NCBI GenBank assembly: GCA_963782255.1
Contig: CAWAIS010000001.1
Span: 744,001-808,000, forward strand
Direction: 5' to 3'
Length of the DNA stretch: 64,000 nt
Source of the DNA: Roseiarcus sp963782255
GTDB taxonomy: Bacteria > Pseudomonadota > Alphaproteobacteria > Rhizobiales > Beijerinckiaceae
The notes under the pieces were generated by a model. The model saw only the letters and a program-made list of their open reading frames with translations. It searched no databases and was not told the DNA's origin. The position numbers were made by a program, and so were the translations under genes. This document shows positions 1 to 9,358 of this stretch, piece after piece. Every line of letters starts with the position of its first letter. Position 1 is the stretch's first letter.

Positions 1-99
1 CCCGGCCGCGACGCCGGTCAGGATGACGGCGGTCCAAAAGCGCAGCGCCGCCGGGTCCGCGAGCGAGCCGGGAACCGGCGCGTCGGACCTGAGCGCCAT
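1..99 (-). CDS. Partial ClC-type chloride channel, N-terminus only
   Basis: Reading leftward from an ATG at 99 gives 33 residues that run off the window edge. They consist of a short polar leader followed by a hydrophobic stretch containing FWTAVILTGVAAG, which resembles the first membrane helix of ClC chloride channel/antiporter proteins. In the same frame a GTG at 141 or TTG at 135 could add an N-terminal extension; a stop lies at 172-174. It is divergent from purE. The family call rests on a very short segment and is tentative. Confidence 0.35.
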   Translation of the reverse strand, partial: MALRSDAPVPGSLADPAALRFWTAVILTGVAAG

Positions 100-321
100 C
101 GCGTCCGCATCTGGAGCTTCGTCGCCCGAGGCCAAGGCCACTCCCTCGTTGTCGCGCAGGACGACTTTAACTTAGCGCCGCGGGAAAAGGGACAGAGGGG
201 ACGCGGCCCACCAAAGACATGTGGGCGGAGCGGTTCGGATCGGAAGCCTCGCTTGCGCGCCCCGGCGCCTTCCTTTAATCGCGAATCGCATGGGTTTCGC
301 TCGGCACGAAGGGGAGCGCGG

Positions 322-822
322 GTGACCGGCAAGCCTGTCGCCGTCATCATGGGCAGCCAGTCGGACTGGGCGGTGATGCGCCGCGCCGCCGAAACGCTGG
401 AAGCACTCGGGGTCGGCTATGACGCGCGCATTGTCTCCGCCCATCGCACGCCCGACCGGCTGGTCGCCTTCGCCAAGGGCGCGAAGGCGCAGGGCTTCAA
501 GGTCATCATCGCCGGTGCCGGGGGCGCGGCGCATCTGCCCGGCATGACGGCGGCGTTCACGACTCTGCCGGTGTTCGGCGTGCCGGTCCCGACCAAGGCG
601 CTCTTGGGCCAGGACAGCCTGCTCTCGATCGTGCAGATGCCAGCGGGCGTGCCGGTCGGCACGCTTGCGATCGGGGAGGCGGGCGCCGTGAACGCGGCGC
701 TGATGGCCTGCGCGATCCTGGCGCTGGCGGACGACGCCCTGGGGACGCGGCTCGAGGCGTGGCGGGCTGAGCGCACGGCCGAGGTCGCCGAGCGTCCCGC
801 CGATCCGGGCGAGTGCGCATGA
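322..822 (+). CDS. purE: N5-carboxyaminoimidazole ribonucleotide mutase (class I PurE)
   Basis: PurE moves the carboxyl group of N5-CAIR to give 4-carboxy-AIR in purine biosynthesis, in the cytoplasm. The 166-residue product has the full class I length. It shows the N-terminal GSQSD phosphate-binding loop (residues 11-15), SAHRTP with the catalytic histidine at 41, and the AGGAAHLPGM loop. The GTG at 322 is preferred because the family normally begins just before the first beta strand; the frame is open back to 253 but that part has no family similarity. The stop overlaps the start of purK by four bases (ATGA), so the two are translationally coupled. Confidence 0.93.
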   Translation: MTGKPVAVIMGSQSDWAVMRRAAETLEALGVGYDARIVSAHRTPDRLVAFAKGAKAQGFKVIIAGAGGAAHLPGMTAAFTTLPVFGVPVPTKALLGQDSLLSIVQMPAGVPVGTLAIGEAGAVNAALMACAILALADDALGTRLEAWRAERTAEVAERPADPGECA

Positions 823-1913
823 TCCTGAGCCCCGGCGCCACGATCGGCATCCTGGGCGCCGGCCAGCTCGGCCGCATGCTGGCGATCGCCGCGCTGAAGG
901 TGGGCCTGCGCACCCATATTTTTGCGCCCGACGCCGACGCGCCGGCGTATGACGCGGCGGCCGCGCGAACCATCGCCTCGTTCAGCGACGAGGAAGCGCT
1001 GGGTCGCTTCGCCGACGCCGTGGACCTCGTCACCTACGAATTCGAGAACGTGCCGACGGAGACCGTCGAGTTCCTTGCGCGCCGGCGGCCCGTGCGCCCG
1101 GGCGTGCGCGCGCTTGCGCTGACCCAGGACCGGCTCACCGAAAAAGCGTTCCTGCGCGACATCGATCTGAGGATCGCGCCGTTCGTCGGCGTCGAGGACG
1201 CCGGCGCGCTCGCCCGCGCGGTCGCCGAGCTCGGCCGCCCCTCGGTCCTCAAGACCCGCCGCTTCGGCTACGACGGCAAGGGCCAGTCGATGATCCGCGA
1301 GGGCTCCAACGTTTCGGCGGTGCATCGCGCGCTTGGCGGCGCGCCGATGATCCTCGAGGGTTTCGTCGCCTTCGAGCGCGAGGTTTCGATCATCGCGGCC
1401 CGCAGCCTGGAAGGCGAGATCGCCGCCTACGACTTGAGCGAGAACGAGCACGAGCACCACATTCTGGCGCGGACGCGCGCGCCCGCGCGGGTGAGCCCCG
1501 AGACGGAGCTCGAAGCGAGGCGGATCGCCGCGAAAGTTCTCGAGGCGCTCGACTATGTCGGCGTGCTGGCGGTCGAGCTTTTCGTCACCCGCGATCGGGG
1601 GGACCGCGAGGGCCTGGTCGTCAACGAGATCGCGCCCCGCGTCCACAATTCTGGCCACTGGACGCTCGACGGCGCTCAGACCTCGCAGTTCGAGCAGCAC
1701 GTCCGCGCGATCGCCGGCTGGCCGCTCGGTGCGCCAACGCGGCGCGGCCGGGTCGAAATGCACAATCTGATCGGCGAGGACGCCGAGGAGTGGCGCGACA
1801 TCCTCGCCCAGCCCGACCTCTGCCTGCATCTCTACGGCAAGCTCGAAATCCGCCCGGACCGCAAGATGGGCCACGTCACGCGCGTCTTTCCCGAGCGGCC
1901 GGGCGAGGGGTGA
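819..1913 (+). CDS. purK: N5-carboxyaminoimidazole ribonucleotide synthase (PurK)
   Basis: PurK is an ATP-grasp enzyme that carboxylates AIR with bicarbonate and ATP to make N5-CAIR, the PurE substrate. The 364-residue protein has the N-terminal GAGQLGRMLA nucleotide-binding fold, the ATP-grasp segment FGYDGKGQ, and the C-terminal NEIAPRVHNSGHWT signature, in the expected order. ATG at 819 is chosen because it forms an ATGA overlap with the purE stop; a GTG at 813 in the same frame is possible. No frame damage is visible. About 115 bases of non-coding DNA follow before an IS relic. Confidence 0.95.
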   Translation: MILSPGATIGILGAGQLGRMLAIAALKVGLRTHIFAPDADAPAYDAAAARTIASFSDEEALGRFADAVDLVTYEFENVPTETVEFLARRRPVRPGVRALALTQDRLTEKAFLRDIDLRIAPFVGVEDAGALARAVAELGRPSVLKTRRFGYDGKGQSMIREGSNVSAVHRALGGAPMILEGFVAFEREVSIIAARSLEGEIAAYDLSENEHEHHILARTRAPARVSPETELEARRIAAKVLEALDYVGVLAVELFVTRDRGDREGLVVNEIAPRVHNSGHWTLDGAQTSQFEQHVRAIAGWPLGAPTRRGRVEMHNLIGEDAEEWRDILAQPDLCLHLYGKLEIRPDRKMGHVTRVFPERPGEG

Positions 1914-2028
1914 GCCTCGCGGCGCGCCCACGAACCGCGCCTTGACGGTGCGATCGGCAGATCACTAATGCCGCCGCTTCGCTTGGCGCGGCCGGGTCGC
2001 GCCGGCCAACAACCCCCGGAACCATTTA

Positions 2029-2570
2029 TTGGTTACGAGGTATACGCCATCCCCCAGGATCGCCGGAATCGATCAGGCCAACGCCTACCTCCGCGACGTC
2101 TACCTGCCCACCTATAACGCGCGCTTTGCGGTGGCGCCGGCGCAGATCGGCTCGGCCTTCACCCCCGTTCCCGGCGTCGATCTCGACGAGATCCTGTGCG
2201 TTGAGGAGGAGCGGCAGGTCGGGAACGACAATTGCGTGTCCTACCGCACGCTGAAGCTGCAGATCCCGGCAAGCCCGATGCGGCCGCATTTCGTCAAGGC
2301 GCGGGTCAAGGTCCACGTCTATCCCGACGGCTCCCACGCCGTCTTCCATGGGCCACGATGCATCGGCCGATACGACCAGAACGGAGCGATCAGAGATGCC
2401 AAAAACGCCGCTTAAATCCGCTCGGCGGCGCCCCTCGTGGAAATGTGGACAACGCCTCCGCCTTGCCCACAGTCCAAGAGGCAGAACAGAACCAGACGAA
2501 GCGGACATTTGATGTGCTGCCAAAACCGGACAACTTAATTCGCTATCGACAGAAAGTGCCACCGCTGAAT
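2029..2570 (+). pseudogene. ISNCY-type transposase C-terminal fragment and IS end
   Basis: The open frame (2029-2415, 128 residues) has no proper N-terminus and begins in the middle of a transposase core. The stretches YLRDVYLPTYNARFAV, VEEERQVGNDNCVSY and FHGPRCIGRYDQNG resemble the C-terminal part of ISNCY-family transposases. The next 150 bases, with two 'aaaccggaca / aaagtgcc' type stretches, look like the right end of the same IS. The catalytic N-terminal two thirds and the left end are missing, so this is a dead remnant beside purK. I rely on memory for the family, with no search. Confidence 0.6.
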
Positions 2571-2916
2571 ACGCTCTGCGGCGCGTCGGGGAATGACGCC
2601 CGTCTTGTGAAGGGGCGCGTTCGACAAGCTCGGACCGCGCAAGTGTTCCTTATCCGCGACCGGCAGAGCCGCGAGTGATCAAGGCCCTGTAAAAATGCAA
2701 AAAATGCTGGGCGAGAACCGGACGGCGAAGCGGGCCCGATTCAACGTCGGCCCAGCCGGCGCCATCCGGCTCTTCACCGTCCCCAACACCGGACGTTCGC
2801 CGTTTCGCTTTCTGCGCCGACGAATTACTATGCGCACGCGCGCTTGATTTTGTCCGCGCGAGCGGCGAGAGAACCCGACGCGCCCCCGCGTGGGCCTCAA
2901 GCCCAAGGAGCCCCGC
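2571..2916. other. Gene-free stretch before the 2917 gene
   Basis: About 345 bases with no convincing gene. The open frames here are shadows lacking family features. The last bases before 2917 contain an AAGGAG ribosome-binding site (2905-2910). A GTG at 2890 is in frame with the next gene but lies before that site. Confidence 0.4.
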
Positions 2917-3324
2917 ATGGATAACCTGATTGCCCGTGTCGCCACCGCGGCGAACCTTTCCCCCGAGGTTGCGCGAAGGGCCGTCGCCCTGATCGCCGAT
3001 TTCATTCAACGCGAGGCTTCGGAGGACGCGGTGAAGGATCTCTTTGACAAGGCGCCCGAGATGCGGGCGATCATCGCCTCCGGCGCGTCGACTGGCGGCG
3101 AAGGCATGGGCTCGGGCCTCAGGGGCCTGATGGGAATTGGGTCGGGGGCGATGGGCGGCGGCGGATTGATGGCGCTCGGCGGCGAACTGATGGGCCTCGG
3201 CCTCGGCATGGACCAGATTCAAACGGTCGGAAAAGAGGTTTTCGCTTATGCTCGCGAGGTCGCGGGCGATCAGACGGTTGGCGAGATCACAGCGTCGATT
3301 CCAGGCCTGTCGGAGTTCATCTAG
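2917..3324 (+). CDS. Small helical protein with Gly/Met-rich middle, DUF2267-like
   Basis: A 135-residue product. Residues 1-50 form amphipathic helices resembling the DUF2267/DUF2780-like helical unit of small rhizobial proteins. Residues about 55-100 are very rich in Gly, Met and Leu (GSGAMGGGGLMALGGELMG), and the tail returns to a charged helical region ending in GLSEFI. It has no signal peptide, catalytic motif or cysteines. The start at 2917 is supported by AAGGAG seven bases upstream. It may be a structural or storage-granule-associated protein, but I see no direct evidence and assign no function. Confidence 0.65.
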   Translation: MDNLIARVATAANLSPEVARRAVALIADFIQREASEDAVKDLFDKAPEMRAIIASGASTGGEGMGSGLRGLMGIGSGAMGGGGLMALGGELMGLGLGMDQIQTVGKEVFAYAREVAGDQTVGEITASIPGLSEFI

Positions 3325-3364
3325 TGTCTCGCGTCAGCAAGATCGAAGGGCGATGTTCCCTCCG

Positions 3365-3498
3365 CCTCTTGAGGGGGAGGGTCAGGGACGGGGCGAGGCC
3401 CCATTATTCCCCGAATTGGCGCGACCCCCCATCCCTGCCTTCCCCCACCGTAGCCCGTCGAAAGACGGGCGTTCTTCCGAACGCCCTTTGGGGGAAGG
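3365..3498. repeat. Compound palindromic intergenic element
   Basis: The gap between the 2917 gene and mutA holds several perfect hairpins: CCTC/GAGG at 3365-3374, GGGGC/GCCCC at 3390-3402, GCCCGTC-GAAA-GACGGGC at 3453-3470, and GGGCGTTC-TTCC-GAACGCCC at 3467-3486. The last two share bases and cannot form together. An outer arm CCTTCCCCCA (3438-3447) pairs with TGGGGGAAGG (3489-3498). A related hairpin cluster lies after atpC (45,298-45,369). This looks like a dispersed palindromic repeat and could act as a terminator or RNA-stability element. Confidence 0.6.
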
Positions 3499-3548
3499 AG
3501 AACGCCTCCAATTTGCCTGAAGCGGGCCACTAGCGGGAGATTTGAGCG

Positions 3549-5378
3549 TTGGGCGCTGAGGCGAGGCTCTTTCCGGCCTGGGGCGAAGCCGACTGGCGCA
3601 AGGCCGCCGAAGCGGCCCTGAAGGGCGTGAGCCCCGACAAGCTCGCATCGAAGACCGCCGACGGCGTCCGCATCGAGCCCTTGTACGCTCCAGCCGAGGG
3701 ACCGCGGGCGCTCGGGCCGGACGGCCCGTGGAAGGTGATGGCGCGCGTCGACCACCCTGACGCGGGCGAAGCCAACGCCCAGGCGCTTGACGATCTCGGC
3801 GGCGGCGCGGATGGCTTGCAGGTCGTGTTCTCGGACGCGATCGGCGCTTACGGATTTGGCTTGAAGCGCGCGGACTCAGCGACCTTGCACCGCGCCTTCG
3901 AAGGCGTCCGCTTCGACGCCGGCCCGCGCTTCGAACTCGACCTCGGGCGCGACGGCCCGGAGGAAGCCGAAGGCTTCGCGGCGCTGATCGAGCGGTCGGG
4001 CGCGGAACATGAGAACTGCGCTGTGTCGTTCGGCCTCGATCCGTTCGCGGCCGCGGCCTTTGCGCCGTTCCCCGCCGACTGGGCCGCACACGTGAGGCCT
4101 CATGTCGAGGCGGCGCTTGCGTTGAGGGCGAAGGGCTTCTTTGGTCCGCTCGTCGTCGCCGACGCGCGCAGCGTGCATGCCGCGGGCGGAACGCCGGTTC
4201 AGGAACTCGGCTTCGCGCTCGGCGGGGCCATGAGCCTCATCCGGGCAATGAGCGAAGCGGGCCTGCCGCTCGAGGAGGCGCGCGCGCGCGTCGCCTTCCG
4301 CCTTGCGGCCGACGCCGACGAGTTCCTGACCCTCACGAAGTTCCGCGCGCTGCGCTTGATGTGGGCGCGGGTCGAAGAGCTCTGCGGGCTTGAGCCGCTG
4401 AAAGCCTATGTGCAGGCCGAAAGCGCCTGGCGCATGATGACCGCGCGCGACCCGTACGTGAACGTGATGCGCGGCGCGATCGCCGCCTTCGCGGCTGGGC
4501 TTGGCGGGGCCGACAGCGTCAGCGTCTTGCCGCATACGCTTGCGATCGGCCTGCCCGACAACCTTGCGCGCCGTCTCGCACGCAACGGCCAGCTCATCCT
4601 GTTGCGCGAATCCAATCTCGGCTTCGTCGCCGATCCGGCCGCGGGCGCAGGCGCGTTTGAGGGCTTGACGAGGGCGCTCTGCGACAAGGGCTGGGCGAAG
4701 TTCCAGGAGATCGAAGCGCGGGGCGGTTTGCCGGCCGCGCTCACGAGCGGAAGCTTTGAGCGCGAGGTTGCGGAAAGCGCCGCGGCGCTGAAACGCGACG
4801 TCGCCAAGCTCAAGTCGCCGATCACCGGGGTCAGCGCCCATGCCGACCTGGCCGAGGGCACCGCTCACGTCGCGCCGGGAGCGCCTCCGCCCGACATGGC
4901 CCCCGTCGTTGCCGGCGCGCTCGCCCCGATGCGGCTCTCTAAGCCGTTCGAAGCCTTGCGCGAGGTCTCCGACGCGCTGTTCGCCAAGGGGCTTACGCGA
5001 CCGAAGGTCTATCTGATCGCGCTCGGACCTGAACCGTCGCATCGCCGGCGGGTCGCGTTCATGCGCGAATGGCTGGAAGCGGGCGGGATCGAGCCGATTT
5101 ATGACGGCGAAGCCGCGACGCCCGCAGAAGCGGTCGAGCGGCTTAAGGCGAGCGGCGCCGCGCTCGCCTGCCTCTGCGGCGACGCTGCGGCCTACGCCGC
5201 TCACGGCGCGGCCTTTGCCAAGGCGATCAAGGCTTCGGGCGCGAAAGGATTGTGTGTCGCGGGACGGCCGGGGGACGCAGAAGCTCGGCTTCGCGCCGCC
5301 GGCATCGACGACTTCATCTACGCCGGCGGCGACGCGGTAGCGGCGTTCGAGGGCCTCTATCGACGCCTCGCTGGGTAA
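3549..5378 (+). CDS. mutA: Methylmalonyl-CoA mutase small subunit
   Basis: The 609-residue product is the non-catalytic beta subunit of the heterodimeric adenosylcobalamin enzyme interconverting (R)-methylmalonyl-CoA and succinyl-CoA. It has the TIM-barrel domain (about 1-430; GGTPVQELGFAL, MMTARDPYVNVMRG, HTLAIGLPDNLARR) and a C-terminal flavodoxin-like domain without the DxHxxG cobalamin-ligand motif, as expected for this subunit. The start is TTG at 3549, with a GGGAGA site at 3535-3540. mutB follows 16 bases after the stop, so they form an operon. The pathway role is likely propionyl-CoA or ethylmalonyl-CoA assimilation. No cobalamin riboswitch was recognised upstream. Confidence 0.92.
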   Translation: MGAEARLFPAWGEADWRKAAEAALKGVSPDKLASKTADGVRIEPLYAPAEGPRALGPDGPWKVMARVDHPDAGEANAQALDDLGGGADGLQVVFSDAIGAYGFGLKRADSATLHRAFEGVRFDAGPRFELDLGRDGPEEAEGFAALIERSGAEHENCAVSFGLDPFAAAAFAPFPADWAAHVRPHVEAALALRAKGFFGPLVVADARSVHAAGGTPVQELGFALGGAMSLIRAMSEAGLPLEEARARVAFRLAADADEFLTLTKFRALRLMWARVEELCGLEPLKAYVQAESAWRMMTARDPYVNVMRGAIAAFAAGLGGADSVSVLPHTLAIGLPDNLARRLARNGQLILLRESNLGFVADPAAGAGAFEGLTRALCDKGWAKFQEIEARGGLPAALTSGSFEREVAESAAALKRDVAKLKSPITGVSAHADLAEGTAHVAPGAPPPDMAPVVAGALAPMRLSKPFEALREVSDALFAKGLTRPKVYLIALGPEPSHRRRVAFMREWLEAGGIEPIYDGEAATPAEAVERLKASGAALACLCGDAAAYAAHGAAFAKAIKASGAKGLCVAGRPGDAEARLRAAGIDDFIYAGGDAVAAFEGLYRRLAG

Positions 5379-5394
5379 AGATGGGACAAGCGCC

Positions 5395-7554
5395 ATGAGC
5401 CAAATCCCCAATTTCGCCGAGGCGCCGTTCTCCGCCGCGACGCAGGCGCCCGCCGCGCGAGAGCCGCGGGTTTGGACGACGCCGGAGGGCATCAACGTCA
5501 GGTCGCTCTACGGGCCGCGCGACCGCGACGGCCTCGACCTCGCGAGCGAATGGCCAGGGCTTCCGCCATATCTGCGCGGGCCTTATCCGACGATGTACGT
5601 CAATCAGCCCTGGACGGTGCGCCAATACGCAGGCTTCTCGACCGCGGAGGAATCGAACGCCTTCTATCGCGCCAATCTCGCCGCGGGCCAGAAGGGCCTC
5701 TCGGTCGCCTTCGATCTGGCGACGCATCGCGGCTACGATTCGGATCATCCGCGCGTCGCGGGCGACGTCGGCATGGCGGGCGTGGCGATCGATTCGATCT
5801 ATGACATGCGCACGCTTTTCTCAGGCATTCCGCTCAATTCGATCAGCGTCTCGATGACGATGAACGGGGCGGTGCTGCCGGTTCTGGCGCTCTTTATCGT
5901 CGCGGCGGAAGAGCAGGGCGTTCCAATGGCGGCGCTGTCGGGGACCATTCAGAACGACATTCTGAAGGAGTTCATGGTCCGCAACACCTACATCTATCCG
6001 CCGGCCGCCTCGATGCGGATCGTCGCCGACATCTTCGCCTTCACCGCGGCGAACATGCCGAAGTTCAATTCGATCTCGATCTCCGGCTATCACATGCAGG
6101 AAGCGGGGGCGACGCAGGACCTGGAGCTCGCCTACACGCTGGCCGACGGCGTCGAATATCTCCGCGCCGGCGTCGCCGCGGGCATGAGCGTCGATCAGTT
6201 CGCGCCGCGCCTGTCATTCTTCTGGGCGATCGGCATGAACTTCTTCATGGAGGTCGCGAAGCTCCGCGCGGCGCGCAATCTGTGGGCGGGGTTCGTGAAG
6301 GGCTTCGGGCCCAAGTCGGATAAATCGCTGCCGTTGCGCGCCCACACCCAGACGTCGGGCTGGTCGCTGACGGCGCAGGACCCGTTCAACAACATCATCC
6401 GCACCCAGATCGAGGCGATGGCGGCGACGCAGGGACACACCCAGTCGCTGCACACCAACGCGCTCGACGAGGCGCTGGCGCTGCCGACGCCCTTCTCCGC
6501 CCGCATCGCGCGCAACACCCAACTCTTCCTGATCGAGGAAAGCGGCACGACCCGCATCATCGACCCCTGGGGCGGCTCCTATTACGTCGAGCGCCTGACA
6601 GAGGAGCTTGCACGCAAGGCGCAAGGCCATATCGACGAGATCGAGGCGCTTGGCGGCATGGCGAAGGCGATCGAACAGGGCGTGCCGAAACGCCGCATCG
6701 AGGAGGCGGCCGCCCGCACCCAGGCGCGCATCGATTCCGGCCGGCAGACGGTCGTCGGCGTCAACGCCTTCGCGCCGACCGTCGAACGCGAGCTCAACGT
6801 CCTTAAGGTTGACGCGGCGACCGTGCGCTCGATGCAGATCGAGAAGCTCAAGCGCCTGCGCGCCGAGCGCGACGAGGCCAGGACGAAAGCCGCGCTCGAG
6901 GCCTTGACCGAGGGCGCGCGCGCCACAGCAAATCTGCTGGCGCTCTCGGTCGAGGCCGCGCGCGCCAAGGCGACGGTCGGCGAGATTTCGCTCGCGATGG
7001 AGAAGGCCTTCGGCCGCCATGTCGCCGAAATCCGCGCCATCTCGGGCGTCTATCTCGCGGAAGCGGGTCCGGCCGCGGAGGCGAACGAACGCGTGATCGC
7101 GATGACGCGCGCCTTCGCCGAGAACGAAGGCCATCGCCCACGCATCCTCGTCGCCAAGATGGGCCAGGACGGACACGACCGCGGGCAGAAGATCATCGCC
7201 TCCGCCTTCGCCGATCTGGGCTTCGACGTGAAGATCGGCCCCCTGTTCGCGACGCCCGAAGAGGTCGCCGCGCTTGCGGCGGAAAGCAAGGCTCACATCG
7301 TCGGCGTCTCATCGCTCGCCGCGGGACATCTTGCGCTCGTGCCGGCTCTGAAGACCGCGCTCGGCAAGGCGGGCATGGCCGAGGCGATGATCGTCGTCGG
7401 CGGCGTCATCCCGGAGCAGGATTTCGCGCCCCTTCGCGCCGCCGGCGCCGACGCGATCTTCCCGCCGGGGACGGTCATCGCAGATGCTGCGCAAAGCCTG
7501 ATCGAGCGCCTCAACGAGCGCCTCGGCTACAGCCAACGCATTCCAGCGCAATAG
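5395..7554 (+). CDS. mutB: Methylmalonyl-CoA mutase large (catalytic) subunit
   Basis: The 719-residue catalytic subunit has full family length. The N-terminal TIM barrel (about 40-540) carries SVAFDLATHRGYDSDHPR, the QTSGWSLTAQDP substrate-side segment and DPWGGSYYVE. The C-terminal B12-binding domain (about 580-719) has DGHDRG at 592-597, so His594 is the predicted lower axial cobalt ligand, followed by VVGGVIPEQD. With MutA it converts methylmalonyl-CoA to succinyl-CoA in the cytoplasm. ATG at 5395 follows mutA closely. No meaB chaperone or epimerase gene is in the window. Confidence 0.96.
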   Translation: MSQIPNFAEAPFSAATQAPAAREPRVWTTPEGINVRSLYGPRDRDGLDLASEWPGLPPYLRGPYPTMYVNQPWTVRQYAGFSTAEESNAFYRANLAAGQKGLSVAFDLATHRGYDSDHPRVAGDVGMAGVAIDSIYDMRTLFSGIPLNSISVSMTMNGAVLPVLALFIVAAEEQGVPMAALSGTIQNDILKEFMVRNTYIYPPAASMRIVADIFAFTAANMPKFNSISISGYHMQEAGATQDLELAYTLADGVEYLRAGVAAGMSVDQFAPRLSFFWAIGMNFFMEVAKLRAARNLWAGFVKGFGPKSDKSLPLRAHTQTSGWSLTAQDPFNNIIRTQIEAMAATQGHTQSLHTNALDEALALPTPFSARIARNTQLFLIEESGTTRIIDPWGGSYYVERLTEELARKAQGHIDEIEALGGMAKAIEQGVPKRRIEEAAARTQARIDSGRQTVVGVNAFAPTVERELNVLKVDAATVRSMQIEKLKRLRAERDEARTKAALEALTEGARATANLLALSVEAARAKATVGEISLAMEKAFGRHVAEIRAISGVYLAEAGPAAEANERVIAMTRAFAENEGHRPRILVAKMGQDGHDRGQKIIASAFADLGFDVKIGPLFATPEEVAALAAESKAHIVGVSSLAAGHLALVPALKTALGKAGMAEAMIVVGGVIPEQDFAPLRAAGADAIFPPGTVIADAAQSLIERLNERLGYSQRIPAQ

Positions 7555-7774
7555 CGAGCAGCCTGAGCAAAAGCGGGCTCGGGTCAACCCGGCCTTAAGA
7601 GCCAGGCGATGATCTCGGTCGGCGCGATCCCGACTTGACGCGTGCATACGCGCGCCGTCGCGCGCGACGCTGCGTAACCTGACCCAAATCGAAACGAAAT
7701 CTGACGAACGTCATCGGCGCCGATTTTGCCGGTCTCTTCCCGGGTTGCCGCCGGAAGAGGACTGAAAGTGCGCC

Positions 7775-7993
7775 ATGAGCGTCTCGATCGCCGACATCGT
7801 GCGCCAGACGATCCGTCACGCCCGGCGGATGTCGCAAGAAGGTGCGCACGATTGGCCGACAGCACGCAGAGCCTTGACGAAAATCCTTGCGGACCTCGAA
7901 GCCCGATCGCCGGAGGATCCCAGACTGGAGGATCTCCGGGTATTTATCGTGTTTGGAGATCGCGCTCATCGAGAGGGCAGGGACGAGACATAA
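7775..7993 (+). CDS. Small hypothetical protein (72 aa)
   Basis: A 72-residue, charged, Arg-rich open frame starting with MSVSIADIVRQTIRHARRM and ending in EGRDET. No membrane segment, cysteine pair or motif is visible. It lies alone between mutB and the aldo/keto reductase in the same orientation, 220 bases after mutB. The predicted helices and the ATG start make it plausible, but I do not recognise the family and the coding call is uncertain. The 290 bases after it (7994-8285) contain only unsupported frames. Confidence 0.4.
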   Translation: MSVSIADIVRQTIRHARRMSQEGAHDWPTARRALTKILADLEARSPEDPRLEDLRVFIVFGDRAHREGRDET

Positions 7994-8285
7994 TGTCGCC
8001 GACGACCTTGACCCGTCTCATGGAGGTCACGCTATTCTCGCAATCCGGAAAGGCTGAGCCATGCGCGATCGACGGCCAAAACGCAACATGCGTCTGCGCC
8101 TCGCTTGACTCGTCGCGGCGGGTGCTGAACAAATTCATCCGCTGGAAAGAAGCGCCGTCGTTGAAGTTTGGAATCCCTGTCGGGGGCGCAGGGTTCGGCC
8201 GGCGCGCTGGAACGCGGATGCCCGCAGGCGGCGTTGTTGCGTCGGGAATTCACGGAATCCGAATGATCGGGGAGGGGCGGTCTCG

Positions 8286-9338
8286 ATGGCGTCGACCATG
8301 AACGGGCGCAGCGTACGAACACGGAAACTCGTTACGCGTCGAGGGACGCAGCTCACGTTCACCGAGCTGGGCTTCGGCGGAGCGCCGCTCGGCAATCTCT
8401 ACCGGCCGATGACCGAGAAGGAAGCGCGCACCATGCTCGACACCGTCTGGGCGACGGGCGTCCGCTATTTCGACACTGCGCCGTTGTACGGACTTGGGCT
8501 TTCAGAGACGCGCCTCAACGGCTTCCTTCGACCGAAACCGCGCAATTCCTATTTGATCTCCACCAAGGTCGGGCGCCTTCTCGAGCTTTGCAAACCGCAC
8601 GAGCGGACGCGGCGCGAGGCGTTCTTCGAGGCGCCGTCGCGGCGAGAACGGTACGACTATTCCTACGACGGCGTGATGCGTTCGCTCGAATTCTCGCTCG
8701 AGCGCCTGGGGCTCGACGCGATCGACGTCGTTTACGCCCACGACGTCGATGTCGTCACGCACGGCAGCAAGGAAGCGTCCGACGCCCGGATCAGGGAGTT
8801 CATGAACGGCGGCTACCGTGCGCTCGACGGTCTGCGCGCATCGGGAGCGATCAAGGCGATCGGCGCCGGGATCAACGAGTGGCAAGTCGCGGAAACTTTG
8901 GCGCGCGCAGGCGATTTCGACGTATTCCTGCTCGCGGGCCGCTATACGCTGCTCGAGCAGGAGTCGCTGACGAGCTTCCTGCCGCTCTGCGCCGAGAAGG
9001 GCATCGGCGTCGTCATCGGCGGGCCGTTCAACTCCGGCATCCTTGCGACCGGCGTGAAGGCCGACGCGCACTACAATTACGGGCCGGCGCCCGAAGAGGT
9101 GAAGGATCGCGTGCGGCGCATTCAGCAGATCTGCAAGAGCTTCAAGGTCAAGCTGCCGGAAGCGGCGCTTCACTTTCCGCTCGGTCACCCCGCGGTCGTC
9201 AGCGTCATCGCCGGCGCGCAAAGGGCGAGCGAGGCCAAACGCAACGCGACGATGATGAACGCGAAAATTCCGCATGCGCTATGGCGCGCGCTGAAGGCGG
9301 AAAAGCTCATTCGCGAGGACGCGCCCGCGCCGCGTTGA
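8286..9338 (+). CDS. Aldo/keto reductase, aldose 1-dehydrogenase type
   Basis: The 350-residue protein is a single-domain NAD(P)-dependent AKR. The catalytic tetrad is visible: Asp63 and Tyr68 in YFDTAPLYG, Lys94 in STKVG, and His152 in YAHDVD. Overall arrangement, including the ARIREFMNGGYRALDGLRASG region, resembles D-threo-aldose/L-fucose 1-dehydrogenases, so a sugar aldehyde substrate is likely but not proven. It may start at 8286 or at the internal ATG 8298. It converges with fhs; a short GC-rich inverted repeat lies between the two stops near 9339-9358 and could be a shared terminator. Confidence 0.85.
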   Translation: MASTMNGRSVRTRKLVTRRGTQLTFTELGFGGAPLGNLYRPMTEKEARTMLDTVWATGVRYFDTAPLYGLGLSETRLNGFLRPKPRNSYLISTKVGRLLELCKPHERTRREAFFEAPSRRERYDYSYDGVMRSLEFSLERLGLDAIDVVYAHDVDVVTHGSKEASDARIREFMNGGYRALDGLRASGAIKAIGAGINEWQVAETLARAGDFDVFLLAGRYTLLEQESLTSFLPLCAEKGIGVVIGGPFNSGILATGVKADAHYNYGPAPEEVKDRVRRIQQICKSFKVKLPEAALHFPLGHPAVVSVIAGAQRASEAKRNATMMNAKIPHALWRALKAEKLIREDAPAPR

Positions 9339-9358
9339 CGGCGGGAAAAGCCGCTCTT

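Noticed and set aside
3324..3548. Cobalamin riboswitch before mutA
   Set aside because: No B12-box or long conserved scaffold; only palindromic repeats are seen.
3876..5495. A 539-codon minus-strand frame opposite mutA
   Set aside because: Antisense shadow of mutA; no motif, and mutA has complete family features.
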